Shown one piece after another: positions 60,188 to 64,000 of a stretch of DNA of 64,000 nucleotides; position 1 is the stretch's first letter; each line of letters opens with the position of its first letter. Origin of the DNA: Neelides folsomi (Eukaryota; Arthropoda; Collembola; Neelipleona; Neelidae); contig JAQGBZ010000051.1 of assembly GCA_034687125.1 (NCBI GenBank), forward strand, positions 186,001 through 250,000, written 5' to 3'. Under the pieces are notes generated by a model that saw nothing but the letters and a program-made list of their open reading frames with translations, searched no databases and was not told the DNA's origin. Position numbers and translations under genes: made by a program.

Positions 60188-61523
60188 CTATTTGCCTCCC
60201 ATGATGCTCCCTTCAATAAGACTCTGAAAAAAAATAATAAAAGGCCATTTAAAAATTAAATATAATTTTAAATATAACGATTTTAGTAATAATCACTAGT
60301 TCCATGATGCCCTTTTTGTTTAAACCTATACCACAATTCGGCAGAATTTTAATGAGAGCTTAAGTTATTTAATGTAATAAGTGTAAATAACCTTAAGCTC
60401 GGCACGTTCTTGATCCAATGATGCTGCTGAGAGAAGCGGGACGGCAGCAACGAGAAGTTTCTTCACATTCTCTGCATTCTTTTTAAAAGTTTGCAAAACT
60501 CCTTCGACAGACACAGCAGCTTCGTTATCTCTCCAACAGTCATAATCCGTAGCCATTGCCACTGCAGCATACAAAATTCCAAGTTCTTTGGCCAAAATTA
60601 CCTAAAATTCAAAAAATTCAAATATCATCCAACCCCAATGGCTTACTTTCATTTCCAATCAAATGCTAGGAATATTAATAAAGTTTACTATGTTTATAAT
60701 TTTTTTTATTTATTTAATTTTTATTTATGACTTTATAATAAGATAATAAATAAAAATTTACTTCGGGCACAGTGGTCATATTCACCACATCTGCTCCCCA
60801 CATTCTAAACATGAGACTCTCCGGTTTGGTAGAAAATCTTGGTCCCTCGATGGTCACACAAGTTCCTTTGTCCAATAAAGGAACTCCAATTGATTGTCCA
60901 GCTTCAAATAAAATATTTCTTACTCCGACAGAAAATGGCATGTCCATTGGGAAATGGCAAACTCCGCTTTTAAAAAAATCATTTATTTGAAACAATTAAC
61001 TTAATAACCCATTATTTCTATTTCTTCAATATTTTGCAATATTTAATAAATATCATAATTTATTTAACCGAAAGTTACCCATATCGTTTACTGAACTAAT
61101 TCTATAATAAGTAGATTATTTTATAAAATAAAATAAAGTTAAATCTTACACCGGCGCTTGTTTGACTCTTGGATCAAAAAATGTCGTTTCTCTTTTATTC
61201 GTCCTATCAATGAAGGAGTTAAGGAGGAGAAGTTGACCCGGAGGAATTTCTTCTCTCAAAGATCCACAAGCAGTTGTCGCAACAATCACTTCACATCCCA
61301 ATTCCCTCATTGCCCATAAATTGGCCCGGTAGTTGATGAAGGATGGGGAAATATTATGCTTACGCCCATGTCGAGCCAAAAGCACAACATTCACTCCTAG
61401 GATCTTTCCGATTATAAGAGCATCAGACGGAGACCCAAATGGAGTTTCAAGCATCACTTCATTTCGGTCTTCGAGAATGTCAGGATCGTCCAATCCCGAA
61501 CCTCCAATTATTCCAATTCCAAC
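60188..61523 (-). CDS. MTAP: S-methyl-5'-thioadenosine phosphorylase (first exon missing)
   Basis: Exons 61523-61150, 60966-60762, 60601-60392 and 60223-60188 keep phase and encode 274 residues. The enzyme splits methylthioadenosine with phosphate into adenine and methylthioribose-1-phosphate in methionine salvage. Visible motifs: [13 protein letters not shown] (phosphate loop), [61 protein letters not shown] and ATDYDCW (base-binding region). Exon 61523 opens in mid-protein, because an upstream in-frame TGA blocks it. The first exon (initiator Met and a few residues) was not found between 61524 and 61911. The last exon is only 36 nt ([11 protein letters not shown]), giving a tail unlike the human one. 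It converges with TACC, about 300 bases apart, and diverges from ENL. Confidence 0.93.
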
Positions 61524-61911
61524 CTGAAATCATATCGTTTCATTTACTGAATGTCCATTAATTACTGAATAATTTTTATATGCATTTCTTGAGTATTTAT
61601 GTAATATATTATGAACAAATGCACAATGTATAAATTCATGTAGTAGTTAAATTTGATATATGCATTAGAATATAATTAAGGTGTTGTATGCTTATAGTGC
61701 ATTAAAGTAAAAGAGTAAAACACATTATATGAATGATAGATTTGCTTAAAGTTTTTTGGAAAAACGAAAAGGGTTGAGGAAATGACAAGTGGGAAAAGGG
61801 AGAAAATGGAGATACACGAAGACTGAATGGTGAACTCCGGTACGAGGGAGTTTCAAGAAAGAGTCAAAAGCGGAGTTCGTGAACGACTTCGACTCTCTTC
61901 GACCCCTCAAA
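61524..61911. promoter_or_regulatory. Divergent MTAP/ENL intergenic region
   Basis: About 390 bp between the first seen MTAP exon (-) and the ENL start (+). No MTAP initiator exon with a plausible donor was found. The GC-richer 61800-61911 part is probably the ENL 5' UTR and promoter. The pair may share control elements. Confidence 0.4.
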
Positions 61912-64000
61912 ATGGTAAGTTTTTTGAATTAAAGTATTTAAATACCGAATGGGTCATTATTGGGATTATTTTCAGAGGGTGATCGTCGTAGAGATCTTGT
62001 TGGGCCACAAGGCGACGGTGAGGGAAAAAGCGACCGCTGAGGGCTTCACTCACGATTGGGAAGTCTTTGTCAAGTCGGAATCGGGCGCACTCGAGAGTTT
62101 CATTGACCGCGTTGTGTTCCAATTACATGATTCCTTCCAGCGACCTCGACGAGGTAAAATTAATTAAAATCCCCCTTAATAATATATAGATATATTGTGC
62201 AATGAAGCCAATGAATGTATATTAAGATACAAGGAATGCTTTAACAGAGTTGATTAAATAGTTTATAAAATAGACACTGAACAAATAAACACGAACTCGA
62301 TTCAATTTTACAACGTGAGTTTAAGCCTATCTCGCTTGTTTGTTATATTAGGAGCACGTTTGACTATTAATGCTATTAAGAGTATTAAACCATGTCCTTA
62401 TTAGGATTGAGTAAATAGTCATCAATGATTTAAAAACTATCGTTGGAAATTACATTAAGTTATAATGTTTGGGCTTATCGTGCTTCAACTCTTATCGATT
62501 GTCATTTGATTCACAGCCATAAAAAATTGTATTTTATTGATATAAGGAGACGAAGCAGGTCTATAAGATCTCCCCTGTACTGTAGGAACATTCAAGTGGA
62601 ACATTCCTGTTAAATATTTAATTTTCATATTCGTGTGGAATTGAATTTATTTTAAACTTAAAAATGCGTAGTGAACTCATAATTCCTTATCTTCAACTCT
62701 GGCCGATCAGACTTCATTATTTATTTACAACTCTCCTTCTCCATTCCGACTCCTCTCTGTCTTCCTCATTGACAAACAATTACCGTACTTTACCCATTAT
62801 GTACATTTAATTTGAAAGTTTTAGTATTAGCTTGTATTTGTAGATACTCCCTAATGGTCCCATAATATCGAATAATATCAAAATAATTGAAAAAGTTCCA
62901 TTGTTTGTAAATTCACAAAGATAAATTAATTAGCGAGAAATTGAAATATTGAATAATTGGTTATTAAAAAACCATAATTGGAATGTAGTGGTTAAGGAGC
63001 CGCCGTATTCAGTTCGCGAGTCGGGCTACGCCGGGTTCATCCTCAACATCGAAGTGATGTTCCGGAACAAAGAGGAGCCAAAGAAAGCCTCATTCGAATA
63101 TGACCTCTTCCTCCAAACCTCCGGCCCCACCATCAATCACAACCGAAAGGAAAAATTGGCCTTTTCCAACCCCTCGGACGACTTTGCCAAGAAGCTCTTC
63201 AAAGCAGGAGGACATGTGAAGAAGGGCGAAGAAGGATCGTCCAAAGGTGAAAATTCTCATTCCTCGCACGGGAACCAACAGGCGGCCGTGACGTCGTCGG
63301 GTGGTGGCAAATCGTCCAAGCACTCGATCACGGTCCCATCCTCCTCATCTCATCCCAACAAAGCCTCTCCGCGGTCCTCGTCCTCCTTCGAGAGCCTTTT
63401 CGGCACTCCGATCAAAAGAGGGACGAGCGGCGGGGGAGGGGGGAGCTCCTCCTCGTCCTCAGTCGGATCGTCCTCAGGAGCTGTACGGGGAATGCCCCCG
63501 CCCCCACCGACTGTCAAGGAATCAAGGAAAGGGCGTCCACAACTCACAGCCGAAATGACAAGAAGTTTGTCCCCACTCTCATCATCACCTGGTAAGGGAT
63601 TGGAATATTTCCTCCTTCCTTAAACGACCCGTTTAATCATGTCTATGATTAAACGGTCTTGGGTCAATGAACTTTATTTTTAATGCGTATAAGGGAATAT
63701 AAAATATTGTGTTTAAAACCTTTTTTATGTAAAGGAATTTATTTATTTTTAATTTGCAAATAAAATGTAATATTTATGTAGTGTTTTATAACTTTTAAAT
63801 ATTTAAATTCTATTATTAAAGTTTAAAAATTTAAATAGTGCTTTGTAAGCTTAAAATATTTAAATTCTATTATATAAAGCTTAAATGTTTTTAAAGTTTA
63901 TGAGAGGGTATATAATGAGTGTTTGTTTAATTAAAGCCTCGAGTCCACCGAGCTCTCCAGAAGAGCGACGAATGATGTCGCCGGTAGAGTGGAAGAAAAG
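61912..64000 (+). CDS. ENL/AF9-type YEATS-domain protein (3' partial)
   Basis: Exons 61912-61914 (the ATG alone in coding terms, then GTAAGT), 61976-62153, 62989-63591 and 63937 to the window edge join in phase. The YEATS domain spans about residues 2-135: [53 protein letters not shown] and [18 protein letters not shown]. The reader-pocket residues (His and Ser-Phe in LHDSF, Tyr in GYAGF) are all present, so binding to acetylated or crotonylated H3 lysines is expected. ENL/AF9 and fly Ear belong to the super elongation complex and recruit DOT1L. A Ser/Gly/Lys-rich linker with long Ser and Gly runs follows, as in the family. The C-terminal AHD lies beyond the window. The 835-bp second coding intron (62154-62988) holds nothing else recognised. 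Confidence 0.94.

Noticed and set aside
63090-63558. Other-frame ORFs over the ENL linker.
   Set aside because: Shadows of the Ser/Gly-rich coding exon 62989-63591, which is fixed by the YEATS domain upstream.
1-64000. Search by eye for CRISPR arrays, tRNA or rRNA genes, transposases and bacterial or viral genes.
   Set aside because: None seen. No regularly spaced repeats, no cloverleaf with GGTTCRA-type arm, and no transposase or viral motifs were recognised; a tool-based scan could still find a degenerate one.

Overview
The window looks like nuclear DNA from an arthropod, probably a hexapod or a close relative. It is AT-rich, with many short GT-AG introns, animal-type genes on both strands and no operons. 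Two genes point to arthropods: a chemosensory protein (OS-D/CSP family) and a SmydA-type SET/MYND protein. I cannot name the species. All multi-exon models were built by hand from splice sites, and reading phase was checked across every junction.

Layout. 0.6-1.3 kb (-): small secreted or membrane protein of unknown function. 2.1-2.8 kb (+): TMEM35/NACHO-like membrane protein. 5.4-14.3 kb (-): thirteen exons of a pikachurin/agrin-like matrix protein, 5' end missing. 14.3-31.1 kb: gene-poor, holding only a candidate zinc-finger ORF and several repeats and palindromes. 31.2-32.4 kb (+): unknown membrane precursor with a furin-type site. 33.8-35.6 kb (+): SMYD. 35.8-36.9 kb (-): six-exon CSP with 14-nt and 19-nt microexons and a MITE in one intron. 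37.8-38.6 kb (-): single-pass membrane protein with an apparent one-base frameshift. 39.1-43.3 kb (+): complete Sec8/EXOC4. 46.2-48.0 kb (+): SEC14-like CRAL-TRIO protein. 48.9-50.2 kb (+): cyclin Q. 51.4-52.9 kb (-): Ig-domain protein with an Asn/Pro/Tyr-rich tail. 53.9-55.6 kb (+): TTC4 co-chaperone. 56.4-56.9 kb (+): unrecognised ORF with an in-frame stop. 57.0-57.3 kb (-): small cysteine-rich secreted protein. 57.9-59.9 kb (+): short TACC protein. 60.2-61.5 kb (-): MTA phosphorylase without its first exon. 61.9 kb to the edge (+): ENL/AF9 YEATS protein.

The genes are mostly unrelated housekeeping and developmental functions (exocytosis, cell cycle, chaperone, spindle, methionine salvage, chromatin reading), so this is ordinary mixed euchromatin rather than one pathway or cluster. 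Two divergent pairs may share promoters: membrane protein/Sec8 and MTAP/ENL. SMYD/CSP and TACC/MTAP are convergent. I found no clear new multi-gene system. The best leads are the CSP microexons with the MITE, two independently duplicated splice donors, several unrecognised conserved-looking ORFs, and the minimal TACC.
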